NCBI RefSeq assembly: GCF_900112695.1
Contig: NZ_FOMT01000004.1
Location: 186,001 to 250,000 of the forward strand
Length of the DNA stretch: 64,000 bases
Direction of reading: 5' to 3'
Source of the DNA: Paenibacillus catalpae
GTDB lineage: Bacteria; Bacillota; Bacilli; Paenibacillales; Paenibacillaceae
The notes below the pieces were generated by a model. It saw only the letters and a list, made by a program, of their open reading frames with translations, did no database searches and had not been told where the DNA came from. Of the stretch, positions 15,801-24,298 are shown in pieces; position 1 is the first letter of the stretch, and each line of letters begins with the position of its first letter. Made by a program: the position numbers and the translations under genes.

Positions 15801-17552
15801 ATGCTGCTGGAAGCGATCTATCACAGACCAAAGCAAAACTGGGCTTATGCGTATGACAATAGCACTCTTCATATTCGGATCCGCACGAAAAAGAATGATG
15901 CCCAGCGTGTTGAGCTCATCGCCGGAGATAAGTACAACTGGAGCGGAACCTTTACGATTACCGACATGAGCGTATTATCCTCGGATGCCCTGTTTGATTA
16001 CTGGGAGGTTTCCATTGAGCCGCCGTTTCGCAGGCTTCGTTATGCCTTCCGCCTGACGGATGGCGATGAAACGGTCATTATGACGGAGAGCGGGTTCCCG
16101 GCTGAGCTGCCGGATAACCCAAATGCGTTTTTTGATTTTCCCTATATTAATCCCGTAGATGTGTTCGCTCCTCCCGCCTGGGTGAAGGACGCCGTGTTCT
16201 ATCAAATCTTCCCGGAGCGTTTTGCGAACGGTGATCCCTCGCTAAATCCAGCGGAGACGGAAGCTTGGGGCGGCAAGCCAACTCCAACGAATTTCTTTGG
16301 AGGCGACCTGCAGGGCGTGCTTGACCATCTTGATTATTTGTCCGAGCTTGGCATTAATGCCGTCTACTTCACTCCACTTTTCGAAGCGACGACCAACCAC
16401 AAATACGATACCGAGAACTATATGCAGGTGGACCGTCACTTTGGCAGCAACGGGACGCTGAAGGAGCTTGTTGAAGCCTGCCATGCACGCGGTATCCGCG
16501 TCCTGCTGGATGCGGTGTTCAACCATGCCGGCCGGACATTCCCGCCATTTGTGGATCTGCTGAAAAATGGCGACAAATCCGTTTATGCGAACTGGTTCCA
16601 TGTGCGTGAATGGCCTCTCCGCGTAGAGGAAGGCATTCCTACCTACGAGACCTTTGCATTCGAGCCAATGATGCCAAAGCTGAATACGGAAAACCCTGAT
16701 GTGAAAGCTTATTTATTTAATGTGGCGCGGTACTGGATTGAGAAAATCGGGATTGACGGCTGGCGGCTGGATGTGGCCAATGAGGTCGATCACCAGTTCT
16801 GGCGGGAATTCCGCCAAACGGTGAAAGCCGTAAATCCGGAGGCATATATTCTCGGCGAGATTTGGCATGATGCGATGATGTGGCTGGAGGGCGATCAATT
16901 CGACTCGGTCATGAATTATCCGTTCACGAATGCCGTGCTCGACTTCTTCGGGCATCAGACGATTGATGCGAAAGCGTTCGCCGATGCGATCGGCAAGCAG
17001 CTTGCCGCTTATCCGCAGCAGGTGACGGAGACGGCGTTTAACCTGCTGGACAGCCATGATACGCCGCGGCTTCTCACCATTTGCGGCGAAGACGCTCGCG
17101 CCATGAAGCTGGCAGCTTTGTTCCAGCTGACGTATCCCGGAACGCCGTGCATTTATTACGGCGATGAAGTGGGCATGAACGGCGAGGGGGATCCCGACTG
17201 CCGGAAATGCATGGTGTGGGAGCCTGAGCAGCAGAATCAGGATCTGCTCGCGTTCTATAAGCAGGCGCTTGCGCTGAGGCGCGAGCACGCCGCGCTGCGG
17301 AGCAGCGCCATCCGCTTCCTGCAGGCTGCGAATGGCGAGAATGGCGGCGTTATCGTGTACGAACGCCGCGAAGGCGACGAGCGCATCCTCGTCGCGATGA
17401 ATGCGCGAGGACGCGAGGCCGTTGCCGCTGTGCCATCCGGCGGCAGCTGGGTGTCGCTGCTCGGCGATGAGCAGCGGCTAGAGCCGGCAGCCGGGAAGCT
17501 GCTGCTGCAGCTCCCGGGGTACGGCTATGGCATTTGGAAGCAGCTTAATTAA
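15801..17552 (+). CDS. Alpha-glucan hydrolase of family GH13 (cyclomaltodextrinase/neopullulanase type)
   Basis: A 583-residue enzyme without a signal peptide, so intracellular. An N-terminal beta domain (residues 1-120, CBM34-like) precedes the catalytic barrel, as in cyclomaltodextrinases. The conserved GH13 regions are present: [19 protein letters not shown] (nucleophile Asp324), ILGEIWHD (acid Glu353) and [13 protein letters not shown]-terminal beta domain closes the protein. It would hydrolyse cyclodextrins, pullulan or linear maltodextrins to maltose/glucose. The maltodextrin importer at 18.7-22.3 kb is nearby but on the other strand, so the genes may serve one pathway. A weak GGAGTG site precedes ATG 15801. 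Confidence 0.92.
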   Translation: MLLEAIYHRPKQNWAYAYDNSTLHIRIRTKKNDAQRVELIAGDKYNWSGTFTITDMSVLSSDALFDYWEVSIEPPFRRLRYAFRLTDGDETVIMTESGFPAELPDNPNAFFDFPYINPVDVFAPPAWVKDAVFYQIFPERFANGDPSLNPAETEAWGGKPTPTNFFGGDLQGVLDHLDYLSELGINAVYFTPLFEATTNHKYDTENYMQVDRHFGSNGTLKELVEACHARGIRVLLDAVFNHAGRTFPPFVDLLKNGDKSVYANWFHVREWPLRVEEGIPTYETFAFEPMMPKLNTENPDVKAYLFNVARYWIEKIGIDGWRLDVANEVDHQFWREFRQTVKAVNPEAYILGEIWHDAMMWLEGDQFDSVMNYPFTNAVLDFFGHQTIDAKAFADAIGKQLAAYPQQVTETAFNLLDSHDTPRLLTICGEDARAMKLAALFQLTYPGTPCIYYGDEVGMNGEGDPDCRKCMVWEPEQQNQDLLAFYKQALALRREHAALRSSAIRFLQAANGENGGVIVYERREGDERILVAMNARGREAVAAVPSGGSWVSLLGDEQRLEPAAGKLLLQLPGYGYGIWKQLN

Positions 17553-17554
17553 CA

Positions 17555-17596
17555 CAAAAAAAGACGGATGCAGCATTGCTGCTTCGTCTTTTTTTG
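17555..17596 (+). terminator. GH13 gene terminator
   Basis: AAGACG and GCAGC pair with GCTGC and CGTCTT around an ATT loop, with A- and T-runs on both sides, so it may work in both directions. Confidence 0.88.
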
Positions 17597-17618
17597 TTCA
17601 TTTCGGCAACTTCGTCTA

Positions 17619-17798
17619 TTACCATTCCGCGAACGAGCCGTCGTCATAAGCTAGCCGCGGTGTATCCCAGTCGCCTCCGAAGCACGCCTGTAGCGAAGCT
17701 CGAGTATTTACGGCTGGCGCGAGATTATTGCGATTATCAAGCAGCAACTCGAGCGGCTGAGCAGCGTACTCGATTGCGGCGCCGAGCGCTCCTGCGGT
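17619..17798 (-). pseudogene. C-terminal fragment of an unidentified gene
   Basis: A 59-codon minus-strand frame with protein-like composition: ALGAAIEYAAQPLELLLDNR, then NNLAPAVNTRASLQACFGGD, then WDTPRLAYDDGSFAEW and stop at 17619. It has no start and is cut at 17798-17801 by an upstream in-frame stop, exactly where an AraC fragment begins on the other strand. I do not recognise the family. The sharp end and absence of a ribosome-binding site indicate a truncated remnant. Confidence 0.55.
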
Positions 17799-17992
17799 TT
17801 AAGTGCATTGTCGGCATCAGCTACAACGATTATGTAACGCGGGTGCGCATCGAACGGTCGAAGGAGCTGCTCCGGACTACGACGCTGAAGATCGCGCGCA
17901 TCTCTCAGCTGGTCGGGTACGAGGATCAGGGCTACTTCTGCAACGTGTTTAAGAAAGTGACCGGCGTTAGCCCTTCATCGTACCGGATTTGA
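17799..17992 (+). pseudogene. C-terminal remnant of an AraC-family regulator
   Basis: FKCIVGISYNDYVTRVRIER, then SKELLRTTTLKIARISQLVG, then YEDQGYFCNVFKKVTGVSPS, then SYRI. This is the last 64 residues of an AraC DNA-binding domain, beginning inside its first helix-turn-helix. The upstream reading frame stays open to 17576 but its sequence is not AraC-like; much of it is antisense to the minus-strand remnant. A regulator gene was therefore broken by a rearrangement near 17799. Confidence 0.8.
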
Positions 17993-18007
17993 AGCTGGCT
18001 TGTCTTT

Positions 18008-18478
18008 CTATGTTCTATTCCCTTTTATCCGGATACGTATCAGAGTAATAACCGATTGAATAAGCAGCATAAGCAGAATGCCGCTAAGAAACGAGTAAAA
18101 GTTAATATAGATCGTATTCGTGTATGGATTGAGCCAGCCATACTCCTCGATGCGGCCTTCAATCTGATCATGAATCCTTTGGGCTTTATCAACTTGAAGC
18201 AAGATCGATACGGCTAACAGGATGAGGAGAATGAACGAAACCCATATCCGATTGTACTGCAGCAAATAGCGTTCTTTATGTACGATTAGGGCTATACCCG
18301 TCAATAACAGCAAATAAGCGGGCAGCTCGATAAACCATAAGACAACCGCGGGATTCCCGTTGCCCGTTATTCCTTTGCCCGGCTCCATCTCAAAGGTGAA
18401 GAGCTCCACAAGACCTACGAGTATAAGATTAATAAGCAGCACAACCAGAGTGGCTATCCGTAGTGATTTTGTATTCAT
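18008..18478 (-). CDS. Four-helix membrane protein of unknown function
   Basis: A 156-residue protein starting at ATG 18478, with GGAGGGGGG 7 bases upstream (an earlier in-frame start at 18511 has no such site). Four hydrophobic segments are visible: IATLVVLLINLILVGLVELF, VLWFIELPAYLLLLTGIALI, IWVSFILLILLAVSILLQV and FYSFLSGILLMLLIQSVITL. The loop between helices 3 and 4 is charged. No enzyme motif or family is recognised. It is monocistronic and converges on the AraC remnant. Confidence 0.7.
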   Translation of the reverse strand: MNTKSLRIATLVVLLINLILVGLVELFTFEMEPGKGITGNGNPAVVLWFIELPAYLLLLTGIALIVHKERYLLQYNRIWVSFILLILLAVSILLQVDKAQRIHDQIEGRIEEYGWLNPYTNTIYINFYSFLSGILLMLLIQSVITLIRIRIKGNRT

Positions 18479-18633
18479 CGACTTGCCCCCCCTCCAACCA
18501 GATGTATCCATATATTTATTATGCCATAGAAAACTAGTTTACCGCATGATCGCTGAATTCAATCACCTTGTTTCACTCCATGAGGCTTCAGCCTATTTAC
18601 CCGTTTGATGCCGTACTCAAACAACCAACCCAA

Positions 18634-18665
18634 ACAAAAAAATCCGGCGCCTCAGGCACCGGATT
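18634..18665 (-). terminator. Terminator of the maltodextrin importer operon
   Basis: AATCCGGtGCC pairs with GGCgCCGGATT on the minus strand, followed by TTTTTTG. Confidence 0.9.
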
Positions 18666-18696
18666 AGTCTATGAAGCCTATTCGCCAAGCAGTCCC

Positions 18697-19545
18697 TTAC
18701 CCTTTCGAAGCCCCTGCCGTAAGCCCTTGAACCAGGAATTTCTGCAGGAAGACGAATAGCAGCGTAATCGGAACCGCAATCAACACGGCACCTGCGGCGA
18801 ACATCGTAAAGTTCGAATTCTGATACGAGCTGACCAGATCCCACATGCCGACGGCAAGCGTCCAGTTCTCCTTCGAACGAAGCACCAGCCGGGCAAAAAT
18901 AAAGTCAACCCAAGCCCCCGCAAACGTCGTCAGCGCCACATAAATCAAAATCGGACGGGCAAGCGGCAGCATAATGCGGTAAAAAATCTGCAGGTGATTC
19001 GCGCCGTCAATGCGTGCCGACTCATCCAGGCTGCGCGGAATCGTATCGAAGAACCCTTTTATAACAAAGCCGTTCATCAGTACGGAGCCCGCGGAATAAA
19101 CGATGATGATCGCCGCGTGGGTATCGAGCAGGTTAAGCTGAAGCAGGAAAATATAGACCGGCACAAGGCTCATGAAGCCGGGAAACATGCCAAGGACGAG
19201 CAGCGTTGTCAGCAGTGTCTTCCGTCCCTTGAACCGGAAGCGCGACAGCGCGTACATGCTCATCGTCGACAGAATCGTCGAGAAGATCATCGACAAAATG
19301 GCGATTTTCAGCGTATTCAGGTACCATCTGCCATAGAGAAATACTTTCGATTGAAACAGCTCCGTATAATGAGACAACGTAAACGACTTCGGAATAAACG
19401 AATCGCTGTAGAGCGATGTGCCCGGCCGGAACGACGACAGCAGCACCCAAAGAGCAGGATAAAGACAGCATATCGCAATCACAGACAGCACCACGTAGCT
19501 GAACGTCAGCCGGATATAACGGCTTTTCGATTGACCAGCCTTCAT
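18697..19545 (-). CDS. Maltodextrin-type ABC transporter permease (MalG-like)
   Basis: A 282-residue inner-membrane permease with six predicted helices. The EAA loop that contacts the ATPase reads SLDESARIDGANHLQIFYRI. The C-terminus (VFLQKFLVQGLTAGASKG) matches the MalG/CUT1 family. Its start overlaps the stop of the MalF-like gene by 4 bases (ATGA), so translation is coupled. No ATPase gene is in the operon. Like other CUT1 importers in Bacillota, it probably shares an MsmX-type ATPase encoded elsewhere. Confidence 0.92.
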   Translation of the reverse strand: MKAGQSKSRYIRLTFSYVVLSVIAICCLYPALWVLLSSFRPGTSLYSDSFIPKSFTLSHYTELFQSKVFLYGRWYLNTLKIAILSMIFSTILSTMSMYALSRFRFKGRKTLLTTLLVLGMFPGFMSLVPVYIFLLQLNLLDTHAAIIIVYSAGSVLMNGFVIKGFFDTIPRSLDESARIDGANHLQIFYRIMLPLARPILIYVALTTFAGAWVDFIFARLVLRSKENWTLAVGMWDLVSSYQNSNFTMFAAGAVLIAVPITLLFVFLQKFLVQGLTAGASKG

Positions 19546-20849
19546 TGGATCATATCCTCCTCTTTGAACGATTTCGTACGGCGGTAATTAATAATGGAGA
19601 ACGTTGCGATAATGATGAAAATAATAATGCCAATCGCCGAAGCCATATTGAACTGGCTGTTGTTCAACGTTAATTTGTACAGCCATGTCACGAGCAGGTC
19701 CGTGCTTCCCGCGTATTGATACTCCCCGTTAAGCGGTTCTCCGTTCGTCAGCAGGAAAATCAGATTGAAGTTATTGATATTGCCCGCAAACTGCGTGATA
19801 AGAATCGGCGCCGTCGCGAACAGGACAAACGGCATTGTAACGATGCGGAATTTCTGATAACCGGATGCGCCGTCAACATCAGCAGCCTCGTAGAGATCTT
19901 TCGGAATGGCGGTAAGCACGCCAAGAATAAGAACCATCGATACCGGAATACCGACCCACATATTAACGAGAATAGCAGTCGCTTTCGCCCATGTCGGATC
20001 GGTCAGCCAAGGCAGCTTGCCAAAGCCGAAATACGACAAGTACTGGTTGATCGGGCCAAACTGTCCGTTAAACAGATTGCGCATCACAAGCAGCGAGATG
20101 AGCTGCGGGATAGCGTAAGGCAGGATGAAGAGCGTCCGCCACAGCTTTTTAAACTTAACATCCTTCTGTTCGATGAGCAGAGCAACAAGCAGTCCACCGA
20201 AATAACAGGTTGCGGTCGCAAGTACCGCCCAAATAATCGTCCATGTAAAGACGCCAAAAAACGTCCTGCTCCAGGACTTCAGCGTGAGCAGATCCTTAAA
20301 GGTGTTGAAGCCAACCCAATCGACCAGCTTCGCCGGCGGAATATGTTGAGGCAATGAGTAGTTCGTGAACGAAAGCAGGATCATGAAGACAATCGGCATA
20401 ATCGTCAAGAACAATACGCCTAGCCCCGGAATGGTCAGCAGCAGATGCGGGAATTTGCGGTCCCACACATAACTGATGGACTCCCGGAAGGCGGCAGCCT
20501 TGCCGCCTTGATCCCTTGCAGCTCCCGTACGGTACGCATCGCGAATATTCATAATGTAAATGGTGATAAATAGCGCTAATATCAAAACCGTAATTAATCC
20601 GTTAATCATCAGGAAGATCGAATGATCCCCTTTGACCGTCTGATAAACCTTGCCTACCTTCACCATCTTGGATGGTGCGTCCCCAAGCGTCCAAATCCCC
20701 CAAAGATCATGCACAAGCCGCGGAATAAAATAACCAAACGCTGCCGCTCCCGTGAGCAAGAGCAGTACTCCCTTTATATATTGCCGGTTGTACAGCTGGC
20801 CGAGCCCCATAAATATGGCGGACAAAATAGCACTGCGACGACGATTCAT
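19542..20849 (-). CDS. Maltodextrin-type ABC transporter permease (MalF-like)
   Basis: A 435-residue permease. ATG 20849 (MNRRRS) is preferred because AGGGAG lies 10 bases upstream. ATG 20870 has no comparable site. Extra N-terminal helices before the core (GLGQLYNRQYIKGVLLLLTG) and the long second domain are typical of MalF. The EAA loop is KDLYEAADVDGASGYQKFRI. It works with the MalG-like partner to pass maltodextrins across the membrane. The gap to the upstream binding-protein gene holds a strong hairpin without a T-run. Confidence 0.92.
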   Translation of the reverse strand: MNRRRSAILSAIFMGLGQLYNRQYIKGVLLLLTGAAAFGYFIPRLVHDLWGIWTLGDAPSKMVKVGKVYQTVKGDHSIFLMINGLITVLILALFITIYIMNIRDAYRTGAARDQGGKAAAFRESISYVWDRKFPHLLLTIPGLGVLFLTIMPIVFMILLSFTNYSLPQHIPPAKLVDWVGFNTFKDLLTLKSWSRTFFGVFTWTIIWAVLATATCYFGGLLVALLIEQKDVKFKKLWRTLFILPYAIPQLISLLVMRNLFNGQFGPINQYLSYFGFGKLPWLTDPTWAKATAILVNMWVGIPVSMVLILGVLTAIPKDLYEAADVDGASGYQKFRIVTMPFVLFATAPILITQFAGNINNFNLIFLLTNGEPLNGEYQYAGSTDLLVTWLYKLTLNNSQFNMASAIGIIIFIIIATFSIINYRRTKSFKEEDMIQ

Positions 20850-20878
20850 ACCCGTGTTACTCCCTTCCATAGCCTCAT

Positions 20879-20903
20879 GCCCGCCGAAGCTGCTTCGGCG
20901 GGC
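20879..20903 (-). other. Intercistronic hairpin between binding-protein and permease genes
   Basis: A perfect 10-bp GC-rich stem (GCCCGCCGAA with TTCGGCGGGC, 5-base loop) lies 30 bases after the binding-protein stop, with no T-tract. Such hairpins stabilise the upstream mRNA and lower permease expression in other mal operons. Here the role is inferred. Confidence 0.65.
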
Positions 20904-20933
20904 GAGCCATCTGTCTCTTATTTCGCGAAACGA

Positions 20934-22253
20934 TTATTTCGTCGTGCCTTTTGCCGCTTCTTGTATTTGCGTTACCGCATTGTCGAGAGCTGCCTTAGGA
21001 TCTTTGTTCTCGTTCCAGATATCTGCCAGAGCTGCGCCGATTGGATCCCATACGCTGCCCATCTCGGGAATGGAAGGCATAGCCTGCGAGTTCACGAATT
21101 GTGCTGCAAAGCCGCTCGAAATTTCATCCGCTTTAAAGGTTGGATCTTCCATCGCTTCTTTGTTTGCCGGAATGGCGCCTGTCAGCGAGTAATCTTTCAA
21201 CTGGCCGGCTTTGGAAGAGATGAAGTTTGCGAACAGACGGGATGCATTCGGGTATTTCGTGAATGAGTTAACATACCAAGCTTTTACGCCGGAGAACGAC
21301 ACAGCCGATTTTCCGTTAATGGTTGGGATTGGAGCTACGCCAAAGTTAATGCCCAGGTTCTTGAAGTCGCCGACTTTCCAAGGACCCGTAATCGTCATCG
21401 CAAGCGATTTATCCGCAAACTTGCCCTGGATAATGTCTGCGGAAGCATCACCGGATTTGATCGGCAAAATCTTATTCAAGGATTGGAAGGATTTCAGGCC
21501 TTCAACCGCGCCATCATTGTTCAGGCCGATATCCGCCGCGTTTGAGCCGTTCTCGCCAAACACATAACCGCCAGTAGATGCAAAGAAGATGTAGTTGAAG
21601 TAGAAGTTGCCCATTTCCCACATGAGGGCATATTTATTTTTTGCGGGATCATTAAAGGTCTTCGAGAATGTAACGATGTCGTCAAACGATGCAGGAGGTG
21701 TCTGAACCAGGTCTTTGTTATAGAAGAGCGCGTACGTTTCAACCGAGCGAGGGTAGCCGTACAGGATACCATCGGAAGTCACCGCGTTAACCGCTGCTTC
21801 AGCGTTGGCTGTTCTGGTTTCCTCTTCAAAGAAATCGTTAGGAAGAATAAGTCCGGCCGATGCCGCTTGACCAAGGTTGTCATGCGGGAACGTTACAATG
21901 TCTGCGCCGATGCCCGCAGGACCGTCAGTCGTCAGCTTTTTCACTTGATCCGGCGACTCTACTTCTTCAATCTTCACCGGAATGTTATATTGCGCCGTAA
22001 ATTCTTTCGCCATTTCTTCTACAAAACCGCGCTCGTTCTTCGAATCCCATACCGTCAGGGTTGCGCCTTCCTCCGGCACAATTGTCTCATTTGCCGGCTC
22101 TTCGCTTGCACCTGCGTTGTTAGCAGCAGCCTCGTCCGTAGCAGCAGGAGCATTGGTTGCCGCAGAGCTGCCGTTGTTATTGCTGCCGCCGCCTCCGCAA
22201 GCCGACACGATAAACAACGCCGTGATCATCGTCGTTACAAACCATTTTTTCAT
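20934..22253 (-). CDS. Maltodextrin-binding lipoprotein of an ABC importer
   Basis: A 439-residue solute-binding protein. ATG 22253 (MKKWFV) follows AAAGGGG. The signal peptide ends in a lipobox (FIVSACGG), so it is anchored to the outer membrane face by a lipidated Cys. A Ser/Asn/Ala-rich linker of about 45 residues follows. The fold then matches the MalE family (LTVWDSKNERGFVEEMAKEF, then MTITGPWKVGDFKNLGINFG, then SSKAGQLKDYSLTGAIPANK). It is first in the operon with the two permeases. LacI-type operators lie upstream. Confidence 0.92.
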   Translation of the reverse strand: MKKWFVTTMITALFIVSACGGGGSNNNGSSAATNAPAATDEAAANNAGASEEPANETIVPEEGATLTVWDSKNERGFVEEMAKEFTAQYNIPVKIEEVESPDQVKKLTTDGPAGIGADIVTFPHDNLGQAASAGLILPNDFFEEETRTANAEAAVNAVTSDGILYGYPRSVETYALFYNKDLVQTPPASFDDIVTFSKTFNDPAKNKYALMWEMGNFYFNYIFFASTGGYVFGENGSNAADIGLNNDGAVEGLKSFQSLNKILPIKSGDASADIIQGKFADKSLAMTITGPWKVGDFKNLGINFGVAPIPTINGKSAVSFSGVKAWYVNSFTKYPNASRLFANFISSKAGQLKDYSLTGAIPANKEAMEDPTFKADEISSGFAAQFVNSQAMPSIPEMGSVWDPIGAALADIWNENKDPKAALDNAVTQIQEAAKGTTK

Positions 22254-22365
22254 TCTTAAAGATCCCCTTTCGTATTGTATGACTTGGGATATAGTGCCGC
22301 CGATTTTCACCCGTTCCCTATGCCTCTGCATGCGACCGCGGCTGTCATGCCGCTAAATGTCGATT

Positions 22366-22384
22366 TGTGCAAACGTTTGTGCAA
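22366..22384. promoter_or_regulatory. LacI-family operator 1
   Basis: GTGCAAACGTTTGTGCAA has a CAAACGTTTG palindromic core. It is the type of site bound by LacI/MalR proteins. It shares GTGCAAACGTTT with operator 2 in inverted orientation, and lies about 115 bases before the binding-protein start. Confidence 0.6.
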
Positions 22385-22507
22385 CTGGCAATGAAAAAGT
22401 AAGGGCGTACCCCGTTTTCATTCGATTTCGGCTATTTTTCCGCCAATATCCTTCATGAAAGCGTTATATCCACAAATTCATCATACAACAGCCCATAGAA
22501 ATTGTTA

Positions 22508-22519
22508 AAACGTTTGCAC
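22508..22519. promoter_or_regulatory. LacI-family operator 2
   Basis: AAACGTTTGCAC is the reverse complement of the core of operator 1. It sits between the two divergent genes, about 140 bases from operator 1, so looping is possible. Confidence 0.55.
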
Positions 22520-22703
22520 AGATGATCTGCGCAGGGAATTTAATAGTTATCTCTCGTTTCCTTCGTTTTCCTCATACTTTCCCAATATTTCATGGATTGT
22601 TTAACAAAGCCCCTAACTGCCCGTTTACTTTAAACAGCCGTTCAAGTAACATGTAGGCATAGAGTTCAAACGATTGCATAACAGTAAGGGGATCACGATA
22701 ACG

Positions 22704-23738
22704 ATGGTAACCATTAAAGATATTGCGAGAGCAGCAGGCGTTTCCCCTTCGACCGTGTCGAGGGTGGTATCCAATCATCCCCGGATCAGCAAGGAGACCA
22801 CTGCCAAGGTCAAAAAGATTATGGAGGAAATGGGCTATCACCCAAACGTCATGGCTAAAAGTCTCGTCTCGAAGACAACTAAGACGTTAGCCATTATGCT
22901 CCCCCGCCCTGCCGAAGAGCTGTTCCAGGACTTCTTTTTCGGAGAATTGCTAAGAGGAATACTGACCCACTCGACAAGAGCGGGCTACGATATGCTGCTT
23001 ACGACAGCAACAAGCGCACATGATGAGACCGAGACGATCTCCCGCCTCGTATTTGGCAGACGGGTAGATGGCGTCATCTTGCTGTCCGCAAGGGTAAACG
23101 ATCCGCTAATCCGCTATTTGGGCGCACAGGATTTCCCGAGCATCCTGATTGGCCGTACTGGCGAGGAGCACACTCGCATGATGACGGTCAATAACGATAA
23201 CGTGCAGGCTGCCTATGATGCCACCCACCACCTGATCAAGCAAGGCCATTCAAGAATCGGCTTTGTGAGCGGACCTGCGAATCTGACCGTATCCCATGAC
23301 CGGATGGAAGGCTACAAGAAAGCGATGGGCGAGGCTGGCTTGCCGATGCAGTCGGAATGGGTCGTGGAAGGTGAATTCCTGCAGGAAAGCGGCTTCCGGG
23401 CGATGTCGTTTATGATGGGGCTGCCTGAACGTCCGACAGGACTTGTCGTTATCGACGATGTGGTTGCCTTCGGCGTCCTTCGCGGCTTAACCGAACTCGG
23501 CTACAAGGTGCCTGATGATATAAGCCTTGTCAGCTTCAACAATATTGCGCTGTCCGAGCTTGCAACGCCGCCGATCAGCTCCGTTGATATCGGCACCTAC
23601 CAGCTTGGCTATACAGCATCCCAGATGCTGATCCGTCTTATTCTGGACGAGCCTATCCATCAGCCTAATGTCATTATTCCGCACCGGCTGATCGTACGAG
23701 AATCATCCGTTCGCCTCACTGTTAACCGAGGTTTTTAA
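22704..23738 (+). CDS. LacI/MalR-family maltodextrin regulator
   Basis: A 344-residue repressor. ATG 22704 gives the canonical start MVTIKDIARAAGVSPSTVSR, the helix-turn-helix, followed by the hinge helix NVMAKSLVSKTT. A TTG at 22674 is an unlikely alternative. The effector domain is periplasmic-binding-protein-like (MLPRPAEELFQDFFFGELLR, then RIGFVSGPANLTVSHDRMEG, then ELATPPISSVDIGTYQLGYT). It is divergent from the maltodextrin importer, with two GCAAACGTTT operators between, so it very probably represses the importer and responds to maltose or a derivative. Confidence 0.92.
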   Translation: MVTIKDIARAAGVSPSTVSRVVSNHPRISKETTAKVKKIMEEMGYHPNVMAKSLVSKTTKTLAIMLPRPAEELFQDFFFGELLRGILTHSTRAGYDMLLTTATSAHDETETISRLVFGRRVDGVILLSARVNDPLIRYLGAQDFPSILIGRTGEEHTRMMTVNNDNVQAAYDATHHLIKQGHSRIGFVSGPANLTVSHDRMEGYKKAMGEAGLPMQSEWVVEGEFLQESGFRAMSFMMGLPERPTGLVVIDDVVAFGVLRGLTELGYKVPDDISLVSFNNIALSELATPPISSVDIGTYQLGYTASQMLIRLILDEPIHQPNVIIPHRLIVRESSVRLTVNRGF

Positions 23739-23794
23739 GTATGCAAATCCTTTCCTTCGCACACACTATTGCCTAGGAAAGGAATGAGAAACCT

Positions 23795-24229
23795 ATGACC
23801 CAAACAAATGACGTTCTGAATAAACAAATTGCCAATTGGAGCGTCCTGTACATTAAATTGCACAACTATCACTGGTATGTAAAAGGAACGCAATTTTTCA
23901 CCCTGCACGTGAAATTCCAGGAATTCTACGAAGAAGCGGCTCTTCATGTCGACGAGCTTGCCGAGCGGCTGCTGGCCTTAAAAGGCGCACCGGTCGCTAC
24001 GATGGCGGAATACTTGAAGATCGCGAGCATTAAGGAAGCCAGCGGCAGCGAATCGGCTACCCAGATGGTCGAGACGCTGATTGGCGACTTCTCTACCGTA
24101 ATCGGTGAACTTAAGCAAGGCATGGAAATTGCGCAAAGTGCCGGTGACGAGACAACCGCCGACATGCTGCTTGCGATACACACCACCCTAGAAAAGCATG
24201 TCTGGATGCTGACCGCATTTAACGCCTGA
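23795..24229 (+). CDS. dps: Dps-family mini-ferritin
   Basis: A 144-residue protein of the Dps family, which forms dodecamers that oxidise and store iron and protect DNA from peroxide. Ferroxidase ligands typical of the family are seen in [11 protein letters not shown] and [20 protein letters not shown], with [20 protein letters not shown] following. The N-terminus lacks a long lysine-rich tail, so direct DNA binding is uncertain. AAAGGA precedes ATG 23795. Monocistronic with a strong terminator. Confidence 0.93.
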   Translation: MTQTNDVLNKQIANWSVLYIKLHNYHWYVKGTQFFTLHVKFQEFYEEAALHVDELAERLLALKGAPVATMAEYLKIASIKEASGSESATQMVETLIGDFSTVIGELKQGMEIAQSAGDETTADMLLAIHTTLEKHVWMLTAFNA

Positions 24230-24240
24230 TAGCTGAGAAA

Positions 24241-24286
24241 AAAACACCCCCGCATTGGCTTTCCGGCCTTCTGCGGGGGTGTTTTT
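24241..24286. terminator. Bidirectional terminator between dps and MFS gene
   Basis: AAAACACCCCCGCA pairs with TGCGGGGGTGTTTT, with A- and T-runs on either side. Confidence 0.95.
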
Positions 24287-24298
24287 AAGCTTGTTATG

